Positions 1 to 7,390 of a DNA stretch of 64,000 nucleotides are shown here, piece by piece; position 1 is the stretch's first letter; every line of letters starts with the position of its first letter. The notes under the pieces were generated by a model. That model worked only from the letters and a program-made list of their open reading frames with translations. It made no database searches and had not been told where the DNA came from. The DNA lies in assembly GCA_035711845.1 (NCBI GenBank), contig DASTBU010000062.1, forward strand, positions 1-64,000, read 5' to 3'. Both the position numbers and the translations under genes were made by a program. Source of the stretch: DASTBU01 sp035711845. Its GTDB lineage: Bacteria > Acidobacteriota > Vicinamibacteria > Vicinamibacterales > 2-12-FULL-66-21.

Positions 1-356
1 ACCGTGTGGAGATCCTGATGGGAGAACGTGTGGTTGCCGAGCTCGAGACCCGCGTCGATCCACTGCTGGAGGAGCGCCACGCGCCGCCGATCCACCCGCC
101 CGTCCGGCTGCAGCTTCTGCTCGTTGACGAAACCAATCGCCGGCACCTCGTGTCGCTTCAACGCCGCAACGAGCTCCCGGGTCGTCCGCTCCGCCTCGTC
201 GATCTGGCTGCCCGTGACAGAAACGGTCGGCAGGTCGTCAATAGTCATGGCGATCCGGCGTTCCGGAATCGGCGATCCCGTCTGTCCCCCAGACAGGGTG
301 GCAGAGAGGAGCAGGCAGGCCATGACCGTTCCCGCTGAACGTGAGCGACCGGACAT
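1..356 (-). CDS. polysaccharide deacetylase (NodB-type), 3' end cut by window edge
   Basis: About 118 N-terminal residues are present and the rest runs off the window. Residues 1-25 look like a signal peptide with a basic start and a leucine-rich core. The mature part opens with MTIDDLP, the usual NodB-domain aspartate motif (a metal-binding and catalytic-base pair). Near residue 110 it has NHTFSH followed by H four residues later, the second NodB metal motif (H-x3-H). This identifies a carbohydrate esterase family 4 deacetylase acting on a peptidoglycan- or exopolysaccharide-type N-acetyl sugar in the envelope. The substrate cannot be told. ATG at 356 is chosen because a perfect TATAAT ends 6 bp upstream. 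Confidence 0.85.
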   Translation of the reverse strand, partial: MSGRSRSAGTVMACLLLSATLSGGQTGSPIPERRIAMTIDDLPTVSVTGSQIDEAERTTRELVAALKRHEVPAIGFVNEQKLQPDGRVDRRRVALLQQWIDAGLELGNHTFSHQDLHT

Positions 357-362
357 CGAGGG

Positions 363-368
363 ATTATA
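363..368 (-). promoter_or_regulatory. -10 box (TATAAT), probably leaderless transcript
   Basis: Perfect TATAAT on the minus strand with only 6 bp between it and the ATG of the deacetylase gene. Transcription would start at or next to the start codon, so the mRNA would be essentially leaderless. No convincing -35 hexamer is visible 17 bp upstream. Confidence 0.5.
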
Positions 369-442
369 TTCAGCTGTGCGCTGTGGGCGCCATTTGCCAC
401 GTGCGACGAGCGGCCCCGGGCTGAAAACTGGAAACTAAAGCT

Positions 443-1330
443 ATGCCTCCGATTGGATTCATCGGCCTTGGCGTCATGGGCAAGCCCATGGCGAAGAACC
501 TTCTGGCTGCAGGCCATTCACTCGTCGTGCAGAGCCGCAGCGCTGGACCAATCGACGAGCTCGTCGCGGCGGGCGCGACGCGGGCGGCATCTCCGGCCGA
601 TGTGGCGCGCCGCGTCACTCGGATCGTCACCATGCTGCCCGACTCGCCGGATGTCGAACACGTCCTCGCCGGTGAACAGGGTGTCTTCAGCGCGATCCAG
701 GCTGGAACGATCCTGATCGACACGAGCAGCATCGCACCGGCGGTCGCGCGGCGGCTCGCGGCGCGTGCGCGCGCACTCGGCGCGACGATGCTGGATGCGC
801 CGGTGAGCGGAGGCGAGATAGGAGCGATTGAGGGATCGTTGTCGATCATGGTTGGCGGGGATCCGGACGCCTTCGCCGCCGTCAAGCCCATTCTGGGCGC
901 GATGGGCAATCCCGATCGGGTTGTCCGAATCGGCGACTCCGGGGCGGGACAGATCTGCAAGGTGTGCAACCAGATGGTGATCGGGGGCACGCTCGCGGCG
1001 GTGAGCGAGGCGTTCACGCTCGCGAGGAAATCGGGCGTCGACGCCGCCCGCGTCCGCGACGCACTCCTCGGCGGATTCGCTGCCAGCCGCGTCCTGGAGG
1101 TTCACGGCGAGCGCATTCTGAAGGGCAACTACAAGCCGGGTTTCCGCAGCCGACTCTACGCCAAGGACATGCGGATCGCGATCCAGACGGTTGCGGACCT
1201 GGAGTCGCCCGCGCCCGTCTCCGCGGTGGTCCACCAGCTCGTGACGGCGCTCGTCGCGAGGGGACGAGGCGACGACGACTACGCGGCGCTTGCGACGGTG
1301 CTGTTCGACCTCGCGGGAATTCGCGAGTAG
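443..1330 (+). CDS. 3-hydroxyisobutyrate dehydrogenase-family reductase, probably 2-hydroxy-3-oxopropionate (tartronate semialdehyde) reductase
   Basis: The 295-residue protein has the full beta-hydroxyacid dehydrogenase pattern: a Rossmann motif GLGVMG at residues 8-13, the substrate-binding signature DAPVSGG at 118-124, and the catalytic lysine K173 in GQICKVCNQ. Length is normal for the family. Members reduce tartronate semialdehyde to D-glycerate (GlxR/GarR) or oxidise 3-hydroxyisobutyrate. The neighbouring ureide genes would produce glyoxylate, so the glyoxylate-to-glycerate role is favoured. No glyoxylate carboligase is in the window, so this rests on context. It is convergent with the VOC gene and has no strong ribosome-binding site. 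Confidence 0.85.
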   Translation: MPPIGFIGLGVMGKPMAKNLLAAGHSLVVQSRSAGPIDELVAAGATRAASPADVARRVTRIVTMLPDSPDVEHVLAGEQGVFSAIQAGTILIDTSSIAPAVARRLAARARALGATMLDAPVSGGEIGAIEGSLSIMVGGDPDAFAAVKPILGAMGNPDRVVRIGDSGAGQICKVCNQMVIGGTLAAVSEAFTLARKSGVDAARVRDALLGGFAASRVLEVHGERILKGNYKPGFRSRLYAKDMRIAIQTVADLESPAPVSAVVHQLVTALVARGRGDDDYAALATVLFDLAGIRE

Positions 1331-1348
1331 GGCATCCATCCACTCGGG

Positions 1349-1792
1349 TCATCGCGTGGCGGATTTCCTGGTCCGGCGTGTCGGGGGATCCACGGGTGTC
1401 GGAAGCTCGTACCAGATCTCGACCTCGTAGCCGTCGGGATCCTTGAAAAACACGTACGGCTCGCCAGCCACGAACTCGCCGGTCTCGCGAATACGGCCCC
1501 CGGCAGCGACGATCGCCTGCCGGGCCCGATCGATATCGCTCGCGCGCTGGAGCCGGAACCCGAAATGCGCGATGCCGCCAACCCGGCCCGCACGCCCCGG
1601 GCGGCGCTCGAGGACGATCACGTCGCGCGTGCCGGGTGTCTGCACCTGAACGAAGTCGTCCGACTCGTAGACGGGCACTACGCCGAGCACGGCCCGGTAG
1701 AACTGCAGCGATCGCCGGGGATCGCGGACCCCCAGTGCAATGTGGGTCAGGCCGAACGTCGGCACTGGCGTCGTCCTGGCTTTCATCGCCAT
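1349..1792 (-). CDS. VOC-family (glyoxalase/bleomycin-resistance fold) protein
   Basis: This 147-residue protein has one complete vicinal-oxygen-chelate unit: LTHIALGVRD near residue 15, FYRAVLG near 31, a metal-type histidine in GGIAHFGF near 75, and FFKDPDGYEVEIWYE near 115, which carries the usual C-terminal glutamate. VOC proteins are metal-dependent isomerases, dioxygenases or ring-opening enzymes, and the substrate cannot be read from sequence. It lies 3 bp downstream of the HpcH/malate-synthase-like gene on the same strand. It is therefore probably the last gene of the allantoinase operon and may act on a ureide or two-carbon intermediate. Confidence 0.8.
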   Translation of the reverse strand: MAMKARTTPVPTFGLTHIALGVRDPRRSLQFYRAVLGVVPVYESDDFVQVQTPGTRDVIVLERRPGRAGRVGGIAHFGFRLQRASDIDRARQAIVAAGGRIRETGEFVAGEPYVFFKDPDGYEVEIWYELPTPVDPPTRRTRKSATR

Positions 1793-1795
1793 CGC

Positions 1796-3208
1796 TCACC
1801 GCTTCTTTCTGGTTCCTGCAGCAGCGGCTCGCCGATTCTCCAGGATCCGCAGGAACGATCGCGCCTGCAACTCCTCGACGGCAAGCCCGGCCTCGCGGGC
1901 CTCGTCCACGGTCAGCGCCCCGGAGCTGAGACCGCGAACGAAGAAATTCAGCAATCCCTGACCGGTAGCCGCATCGTCGAAGACGTCTCCCACGAGGGTT
2001 GCCTGGGCGGCTTTGTCGACGAAGTTCCTGAGCCGCACCGTCGCAGCAGGCCGCGCCGACAGAAAAAAGGCGTAGACGGCTGCGTAACGCGTCGGCAATT
2101 GCGCCGGATGCAGATCCCAGCCCTGGTAGAAGCCGTTCACCAGCGAGTGGCGGACATCGTCGAAATGAACCTTCCACGCCCGATGGACAGCTGCATGATT
2201 CTCGCGGCGCTCGGACGGCGTCAACGGCCGGTCTGCGGTCGGCCGATGCGGCGCGACGGGCATGATGTTGGTCGCTCCGTCCGACAGGTGCACGCCCGAT
2301 TGCGCAAGCCCTACCTGCATCATGTGCTTGGCGAAGTCGCACGCCGGATGGCGCATGTGCTGCCAGGAGGCGGTGATGCCGCAGAGCGCCGTGTAATCGT
2401 AGGTGCCGAAGTGCGCCCCGGTGACGCGACCGCCGCCCGCCGCGACGAGACCGCGGAGCGCCGACGATCCCGCTGCTGACAGGATCGACTGCGGCGTCTC
2501 GATCATCAGCTCCAGCTTGAGGACGCCCTGTCGGAGGCGCAGCCGGCGTTCGAGCGCCGTGCAGGCCCGTTCGACCGCGGCGACCTGACCCGGCGCCATC
2601 AGTTTGGGGATCGTGACGACGAAGGGTTGCGGCAGTCGGCCGTCCGTAATCGTGGCAAGCTGCGTGATGAAGAGATCGAGCGTACGAAGGCTGCGTCCGT
2701 GCAACTCGTTCGAGAGCGGCTTGATTCGGATACCGATGAAGGGCGGCAGCGTTCCGGCGGCGAATCCTCGCGACACTTCCGCGGCCACCGACTGCGCATG
2801 GCCGTCCTCCTCTGCATCGGGACGGTTGCCGTACCCGTCCTCGAAATCGATTCGGAAGTCCTCCACCGGCTCGCGCCGTAACTTCTCCACGATACGGGCG
2901 CGTATGGTTTCCGCGAACGCTGCCGGATCGCCATCTCCCGCATCGAGCTGCAGCACCGACGCAAGCGTGAGCGGATCCGGTGCGTATTCGTCCAATGCAG
3001 CGAGCGCCGTCGCGCCAAGCCTGCTCGCCGAATCCGCGCGGAACAGATGCGCGCCGCCGTAGACGGTGTGCACGGGCTGGCGCTCCTGCGGCTCGCCGGG
3101 CCATTCCCGCGCCGCGAGAGCATTGGCCTTTCGGAGGTCGGCGAGGAGGGGGCGGAGATCGCGGCCCGTCAGGGCGGTGCGGATACGTCGCATGGGCGGA
3201 TTGGTCAT
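1796..3208 (-). CDS. HpcH/citrate-lyase/malate-synthase-like TIM-barrel protein (DUF6986 type) of the ureide cluster
   Basis: The 470-residue protein resembles the aldolase/citrate-lyase superfamily (malate synthase and CitE relatives). FRIDFEDGYG near residue 110 is an acidic metal-site motif, IRIKPLS near 150 resembles an arginine substrate loop, and ELMIETPQSI near 230 carries the superfamily glutamate. HFGTYDY follows near 260. ATG at 3208 overlaps the hydroxyisourate hydrolase stop by 4 bp, which fixes the start and places it in the urate operon. No function is established for this group as far as I know. Use of glyoxylate from ureidoglycolate (a malate-synthase-like or aldol reaction) is an inference. 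Confidence 0.75.
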   Translation of the reverse strand: MTNPPMRRIRTALTGRDLRPLLADLRKANALAAREWPGEPQERQPVHTVYGGAHLFRADSASRLGATALAALDEYAPDPLTLASVLQLDAGDGDPAAFAETIRARIVEKLRREPVEDFRIDFEDGYGNRPDAEEDGHAQSVAAEVSRGFAAGTLPPFIGIRIKPLSNELHGRSLRTLDLFITQLATITDGRLPQPFVVTIPKLMAPGQVAAVERACTALERRLRLRQGVLKLELMIETPQSILSAAGSSALRGLVAAGGGRVTGAHFGTYDYTALCGITASWQHMRHPACDFAKHMMQVGLAQSGVHLSDGATNIMPVAPHRPTADRPLTPSERRENHAAVHRAWKVHFDDVRHSLVNGFYQGWDLHPAQLPTRYAAVYAFFLSARPAATVRLRNFVDKAAQATLVGDVFDDAATGQGLLNFFVRGLSSGALTVDEAREAGLAVEELQARSFLRILENRRAAAAGTRKKR

Positions 3209-3549
3209 GTGCCGCGATAGGTCGAGTAGCCGTACGGGCTGAGCAGCAGCGGCACATGGTACTGCGCTTCCCCTCTGACAGCCTCGAACGTCACGACAAC
3301 CTCGGGGTAGAAGGCGCGCGTGCCCTGGGCCTCGAAGTACGCCCTCGTCAGGAACAGCAGGCGATACATGCCGGGCACGAGCACGGTGGAGGCCTCCATC
3401 AACGTGCGCAGGCGGCCGTCCGCCTCCGTGGCGCCTCGCCCCGCTTCCAGCCAGCCGCCGTCCGGCCCGCGCGTCTCGAGCACGACGGTCAGTCCAGCCA
3501 CCGGGCGCCCAATGGCGATGTCCAGGACGTGTGTCGTAATTGCGCTCAT
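3205..3549 (-). CDS. 5-hydroxyisourate hydrolase (transthyretin-like)
   Basis: The 114-residue protein has the family hallmarks: TTHVLD near the N terminus (catalytic histidine 7), GRLRTL near residue 47 (catalytic arginine), and a C-terminal YRGT that matches the signature tetrapeptide YRGS with a conservative Ser-to-Thr change. It hydrolyses 5-hydroxyisourate, the product of urate oxidase, to OHCU in the cytoplasm. ATG at 3549 is used because it gives the standard length and the family-typical N terminus. It lies 14 bp downstream of allantoinase and overlaps the next gene by 4 bp, so it is co-transcribed. Confidence 0.92.
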   Translation of the reverse strand: MSAITTHVLDIAIGRPVAGLTVVLETRGPDGGWLEAGRGATEADGRLRTLMEASTVLVPGMYRLLFLTRAYFEAQGTRAFYPEVVVTFEAVRGEAQYHVPLLLSPYGYSTYRGT

Positions 3550-3563
3550 GGCCGTTGAGGATT

Positions 3564-4922
3564 CTAGACCAGCTCGCGTTCGCTCCGGGAAGGCAAGACC
3601 CTGCCGCGTGGTGTGTCGGCGAACCGACCGTCGTCGAAGACGACGTCGCCGCGGACCAGCGTGGTCCGAACGCGGCCGCGCAGCCGCATGCCGGCATACG
3701 GCGTGATCGGATGACGGTGCTGCAGCGACGACGGATCGACGGCCGTCTCGGCCTCGGGATCCCAGAGCACCAGATCCGCGTCGAGCCCGGTCTCGATCGC
3801 GCCCTTCGAACGGGCGAGCCCGGCGAGCCGGGCGGGAGCCGCGGCCATCCAGGCGGCTATCCGATCGAACGGCAGGAGGCGTGCCGAGGCACCAGTCCAG
3901 ACCGCGGACAGCCCAAGCTGCAGCGAGGCTATTCCGCCCCATGCGCGCAAGAAGTCGCCATCGCCCACATGTTTCAGGACCGCAGGCGCCGGGGAGTGAT
4001 CGGTGGCAATCAGATCAATCCGCCCTGATGCGAGCCCGTCCCACAGCCGTTCGCGGTGGGCGCGCTCCCGGATCGGGGGCGCACATTTGAACGGCGTCGC
4101 CCCCTTGGCGATCTCTTCGGCGGCAAAGGACAGATAGTGCGGGCAGGTCTCGACGGTGACCCGGACGCCTTTCTCGCGGGCCGCACTCAATCGGGACAGC
4201 GCGTCCGCCGACGCAAGGTGAACGATGTGGACGTGTGCCCCGAACTCGGCCGCGAGCTGTATCAGCAGATCGATCGCAGCCGTCTCGCTTTCCGCCGGTC
4301 GGCTCTCCAGCCACGTTCGATAGTCGCGAGGGTCACGCGGCGAGCCGGGCTCACGGAGACGCGCCGGGAGCTCGGCATGAGCCAGCAGCGGCAGCCCGAG
4401 TCGTGCCACGACGGGCAGCGCCGCCCGAAGATCCGCTTCGTTCACGTGCGGAAACTCATCGACGCCCGATGGCGACAGGAAGCACTTGAACCCGAGTGCT
4501 CCGCGCGCGGCCAGCGGTTCCAGCACATCGGCGTTCCCCGGCACCACGCCTCCCCAGAACCCGACGTCCACGTGACAGCGGCCGTCAGCAGCCAGGAGCT
4601 TGGCCTCGAATCCCGCCACGCTCGTAGTCGGAGGCACGCTGTTGAGCGGCATATCCACGAGCGTCGTCACGCCGCCAGCCGCCGCGGCGCGGGTGGCATG
4701 CTCGAAGCCCTCCCAGTCGGAACGCCCAGGATCGTTGATGTGCACGTGCGTATCCACGAGGCCCGGCAGCACGACGAGATCGCCGGCGTCGATGGTCGAG
4801 GCGCCCCGCGGAACATCGTCGTAGTCCCCGACCCTCGCAATGACGCCATCGCTCACATGCACAGTCGCCGGCTGCACCCCACCCGGCCGCACCACACGCC
4901 TGCCCCGAACCACGAGTCTCAC
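3564..4922 (-). CDS. allB: allantoinase
   Basis: This 452-residue cyclic amidohydrolase opens the allantoin ring to allantoate. The dinuclear-metal ligands are all present: HVH at residues 59-61 in PGLVDTHVHINDPG, K146 in GFKCFLS (the carboxylated lysine position), H182 in LLAHAE, H235 in VHIVHLAS, and D308 in IATDHS. Length and motif order match AllB rather than dihydropyrimidinase. It sits between urate oxidase (upstream, separated by a repeat array) and hydroxyisourate hydrolase, so the minus-strand operon carries consecutive steps of urate degradation. Confidence 0.93.
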   Translation of the reverse strand: MRLVVRGRRVVRPGGVQPATVHVSDGVIARVGDYDDVPRGASTIDAGDLVVLPGLVDTHVHINDPGRSDWEGFEHATRAAAAGGVTTLVDMPLNSVPPTTSVAGFEAKLLAADGRCHVDVGFWGGVVPGNADVLEPLAARGALGFKCFLSPSGVDEFPHVNEADLRAALPVVARLGLPLLAHAELPARLREPGSPRDPRDYRTWLESRPAESETAAIDLLIQLAAEFGAHVHIVHLASADALSRLSAAREKGVRVTVETCPHYLSFAAEEIAKGATPFKCAPPIRERAHRERLWDGLASGRIDLIATDHSPAPAVLKHVGDGDFLRAWGGIASLQLGLSAVWTGASARLLPFDRIAAWMAAAPARLAGLARSKGAIETGLDADLVLWDPEAETAVDPSSLQHRHPITPYAGMRLRGRVRTTLVRGDVVFDDGRFADTPRGRVLPSRSERELV

Positions 4923-4946
4923 GTGTTCACCCCCGAACTAGCCGGG

Positions 4947-5012
4947 CACGTCGCACGTCGCACGTCGCACGTGACAAGTAGCACATCGGACATCGCACGC
5001 GGCACGTGACAA
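4947..5012 (+). repeat. intergenic heptamer array, CGCACGT family
   Basis: The gap between uricase and allantoinase holds GTCGCAC-type heptamers, three of them near-perfect, then degenerate copies (GCACATC, GGACATC, GCACGCG) and two CACGTGACAAG segments. The period is 7 bp. It is transcribed within the uricase-allantoinase operon. Confidence 0.75.
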
Positions 5013-5015
5013 GGT

Positions 5016-5849
5016 CTATCTCACAACCATCGCCTCGATGAGCCCGTGAGGCTCCTCGGTGGCGACGAAGATCTCGTTACGGTTCTCCAGGCCGAAGGGC
5101 GAGAGATCGACCGGCAGGTGGTGCTTGTTGGGCATGACCAGGCGAATTGCGGTAACGTCCTGGATGCGATCGAGCACGCCCTGCCCCATCGCGTACAACG
5201 TGTGTTGCACGGATTCGCTGTGATGTCCGGCGAACACATCGAGCAGCGCTTGCCGGACCGCGTGCCACACCGGGCGGAAATCGATCTCCCGGTTTCTATA
5301 TCGCCAGGTGGCGGTCAGCGCCGTCGCGAGCAGGCGATCGCGCGTGTCGGCGAGCGTCGTGTACTCGTCGCGCAGGAATCCGGCGAACGCAGAGTGCGCC
5401 GATTTCAAGATCACGAGGTCCGACACGCCCGCCCCGACCATCGTAGTGCTGCGGCTTGCCTGGACCGCGGCGGTTCGCGTGTCCGGCCCGCTCCGGACGA
5501 ACGCGTGCGCCTGTTCCTCCTTTCCAGCGGGGATCCGGCCCCACGGATGTTCGGTTATATCGATGCGGACGCGGATCAGGCGGGGATTGCGGTCCAGAAA
5601 GTGCTCGGCCAGCTTGACGGCGAAGGCCTCCGGCTCCTGCACTCCCCAGCGTGCCGCCATGGCATACACGGTGTTTTTCATCGTATCGGTCGGCAGCACT
5701 GCACCGTTGTCGCCCTCGGTATAGGATTCATCGTAATGACCCCTGAATCGGACAGCGACCGTCAGGTCGCGCAGATCGTGGCGATCCGCGGCTCGGACGA
5801 CCTGCACGAGCCTGACCCCGGACTTGCCATACGCCGAGTGCACGAGCAT
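5016..5849 (-). CDS. urate oxidase (cofactor-free uricase)
   Basis: The 277-residue protein is a single complete uricase. It has GKSGVR with the catalytic lysine K9, VLPTDTMKNTVY with the catalytic threonine near residue 54, and MPNKHHLPVDL near 250 with the conserved asparagine and histidine of the active site. It oxidises urate to 5-hydroxyisourate with O2 and needs no cofactor. The start at 5849 is preceded by GGAG at a 6-bp spacing. The divergent allantoicase gene begins only 28 bp away. It is the first gene of the minus-strand ureide operon. Confidence 0.94.
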   Translation of the reverse strand: MLVHSAYGKSGVRLVQVVRAADRHDLRDLTVAVRFRGHYDESYTEGDNGAVLPTDTMKNTVYAMAARWGVQEPEAFAVKLAEHFLDRNPRLIRVRIDITEHPWGRIPAGKEEQAHAFVRSGPDTRTAAVQASRSTTMVGAGVSDLVILKSAHSAFAGFLRDEYTTLADTRDRLLATALTATWRYRNREIDFRPVWHAVRQALLDVFAGHHSESVQHTLYAMGQGVLDRIQDVTAIRLVMPNKHHLPVDLSPFGLENRNEIFVATEEPHGLIEAMVVR

Positions 5850-5877
5850 GTGGAGCTCCGGAAGGAAAGGACGCGAG

Positions 5878-6909
5878 GTGGGCGCCGATCATAGCACTGC
5901 GGGGTTTACGACGCTGGCCGATCTTGCCTCGGCACGCGTCGGCGGACGGGCGGTCGCGGCCAACGACGACTTCTTCGCACCGAAGACCAACCTGGTGAAC
6001 CCGGCGCCGGCGATCTTCATTCCCGAGAAGTTCACCGCACGCGGGAAGTGGATGGACGGCTGGGAGACGCGCCGGCGGCGCACGCCCGGACACGACTGGT
6101 GCGTCGTCGAGCTCGGCATGCGCGGCCGCATCCGTGGCGTGGACGTGGACACGAGCCACTTCATGGGCAATCACCCATCGCACTGCTCGCTCGAAGCCCT
6201 CGATACCCCGGGGCCCGTGACCAAGGCGCTCGCGGGTCTGGTCGGCGCGCCGTGGACCGAAATCCTGCCGCGCTCTCCCCTTCGCGGCAACAGCCACAAC
6301 GCCTTCGAGTTCGGCGACAGTCTCGGTGAAGTCCTGCGGCCCTGGACGCACGTGCGCCTGAACATCTATCCGGATGGGGGCGTCGCCCGGCTCCGCGTCC
6401 ATGGGGAGGTGGTGGTGGACTGGCCGAGAATCCGGCGGAGCGGCCGTTCGATTGATCTCGCGAACATCCGGCTGGGGGGCCTCGTCATCGCCGCGAGCGA
6501 CATGCACTTCGGCGCGAAGGACAACATGATCATGCCGGGGCGAGCGAAGAACATGGGAGATGGATGGGAAACGCGGCGCCGGCGCGGTCCCGGCTACGAT
6601 TGGGCGATTGTCCGGCTGGGCACCACCGGGCTGCTGACGCGGATCGAGATCGACACGAACCACTTCAAGGGCAACTACCCCGACAGCGCATCCATCGAGG
6701 GGTGCTTCGCGCCCGAGGCGACGCCCATGGCTCTCGGGTCGGCTGACTGGTTCGACGTCCTGCCGCACACGAAGCTCCAGGCGCATCATCGACACTACTT
6801 CGCCGACGAGCTGCGCCACAGGGGACCGGTGTCGCATGTTCGGCTGAACATCTTTCCGGACGGCGGCATCAGCCGCTTTCGCGTGCATGGCACCGTTGCT
6901 CCGGCTTGA
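5878..6909 (+). CDS. alc: allantoicase
   Basis: About 343 residues, with the characteristic duplicated allantoicase domain. The first half carries NDDFFAPKTNLV and GWETRRRRTPGHDWCVVELG, and the second half repeats this as SDMHFGAKDNMI and GWETRRRRGPGYDWAIVRLG. It splits allantoate into ureidoglycolate and urea. GTG at 5878 is favoured because GGAAGGAAAGG lies just upstream and because an earlier start would run into the divergent uricase gene. An in-frame ATG at 5848 is the alternative. It overlaps the next gene by 23 bp. Confidence 0.92.
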   Translation: MGADHSTAGFTTLADLASARVGGRAVAANDDFFAPKTNLVNPAPAIFIPEKFTARGKWMDGWETRRRRTPGHDWCVVELGMRGRIRGVDVDTSHFMGNHPSHCSLEALDTPGPVTKALAGLVGAPWTEILPRSPLRGNSHNAFEFGDSLGEVLRPWTHVRLNIYPDGGVARLRVHGEVVVDWPRIRRSGRSIDLANIRLGGLVIAASDMHFGAKDNMIMPGRAKNMGDGWETRRRRGPGYDWAIVRLGTTGLLTRIEIDTNHFKGNYPDSASIEGCFAPEATPMALGSADWFDVLPHTKLQAHHRHYFADELRHRGPVSHVRLNIFPDGGISRFRVHGTVAPA

Positions 6910-7390
6910 CCGGCTGGCCGACGCGGAAGCGCGCGAGATATTGTCGGCCGCGTGCGGATCGACGCGGTGGGTCGACCGGATGCTCGCCAGACGGCCGTTC
7001 GGAACGACCGAGGCGCTGCTCGATGCGGCGCGCACCGAATGGTTCTCACTCCCAGAAGAAGACTGGAAGGAGGCGTTCGGACACCATCCGATGATCGGGG
7101 ACCGCGAGGCCCTGCGCCGGCGCTTCGCCGGCACGCAGCCATTCTCCGAACGCGAGCAGGCCGGCGTAGAATCTTCACCCGTCGAAGTGCTCGACGCGCT
7201 CGCCGAGGGAAACCGGCAGTACTTCGAGAAGTTCGGCTATATCTTCATAGTGTGCGCAACCGGGCTGAGCGCGGGCGAGATGCTGACCAGGCTGCGCGCG
7301 CGGCTGATGAACGAACCCGCGGCGGAAATCCGCACAGCGGCCGCCGAGCACGCCAGGATCACGGAACTTCGACTGAGGACCTCGACATGA
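6887..7390 (+). CDS. uraD: 2-oxo-4-hydroxy-4-carboxy-5-ureidoimidazoline (OHCU) decarboxylase
   Basis: The 167-residue protein matches UraD. It has FGHHPMIGD near residue 65 with the catalytic histidine, the helix QYFEKFGYIFIVCATG near 115, and a C-terminal EHARITELRLR. It converts OHCU, the product of hydroxyisourate hydrolase, to S-allantoin and so completes the uricolytic triad. The start overlaps the allantoicase end by 23 bp and the stop overlaps the peptidase ATG (ATGA), so the three genes form one operon. Confidence 0.93.
   Translation: MAPLLRLDRLADAEAREILSAACGSTRWVDRMLARRPFGTTEALLDAARTEWFSLPEEDWKEAFGHHPMIGDREALRRRFAGTQPFSEREQAGVESSPVEVLDALAEGNRQYFEKFGYIFIVCATGLSAGEMLTRLRARLMNEPAAEIRTAAAEHARITELRLRTST

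Noticed and set aside
6..438. Plus-strand ORFs of 110 and 136 residues at the left edge
   Set aside because: They are shadows of the minus-strand polysaccharide deacetylase, which has NodB motifs and a signal peptide.
1014..3257. 747-residue minus-strand ORF
   Set aside because: It crosses several real genes in the wrong frame, is arginine-rich and has no recognisable domain. High-GC shadow.
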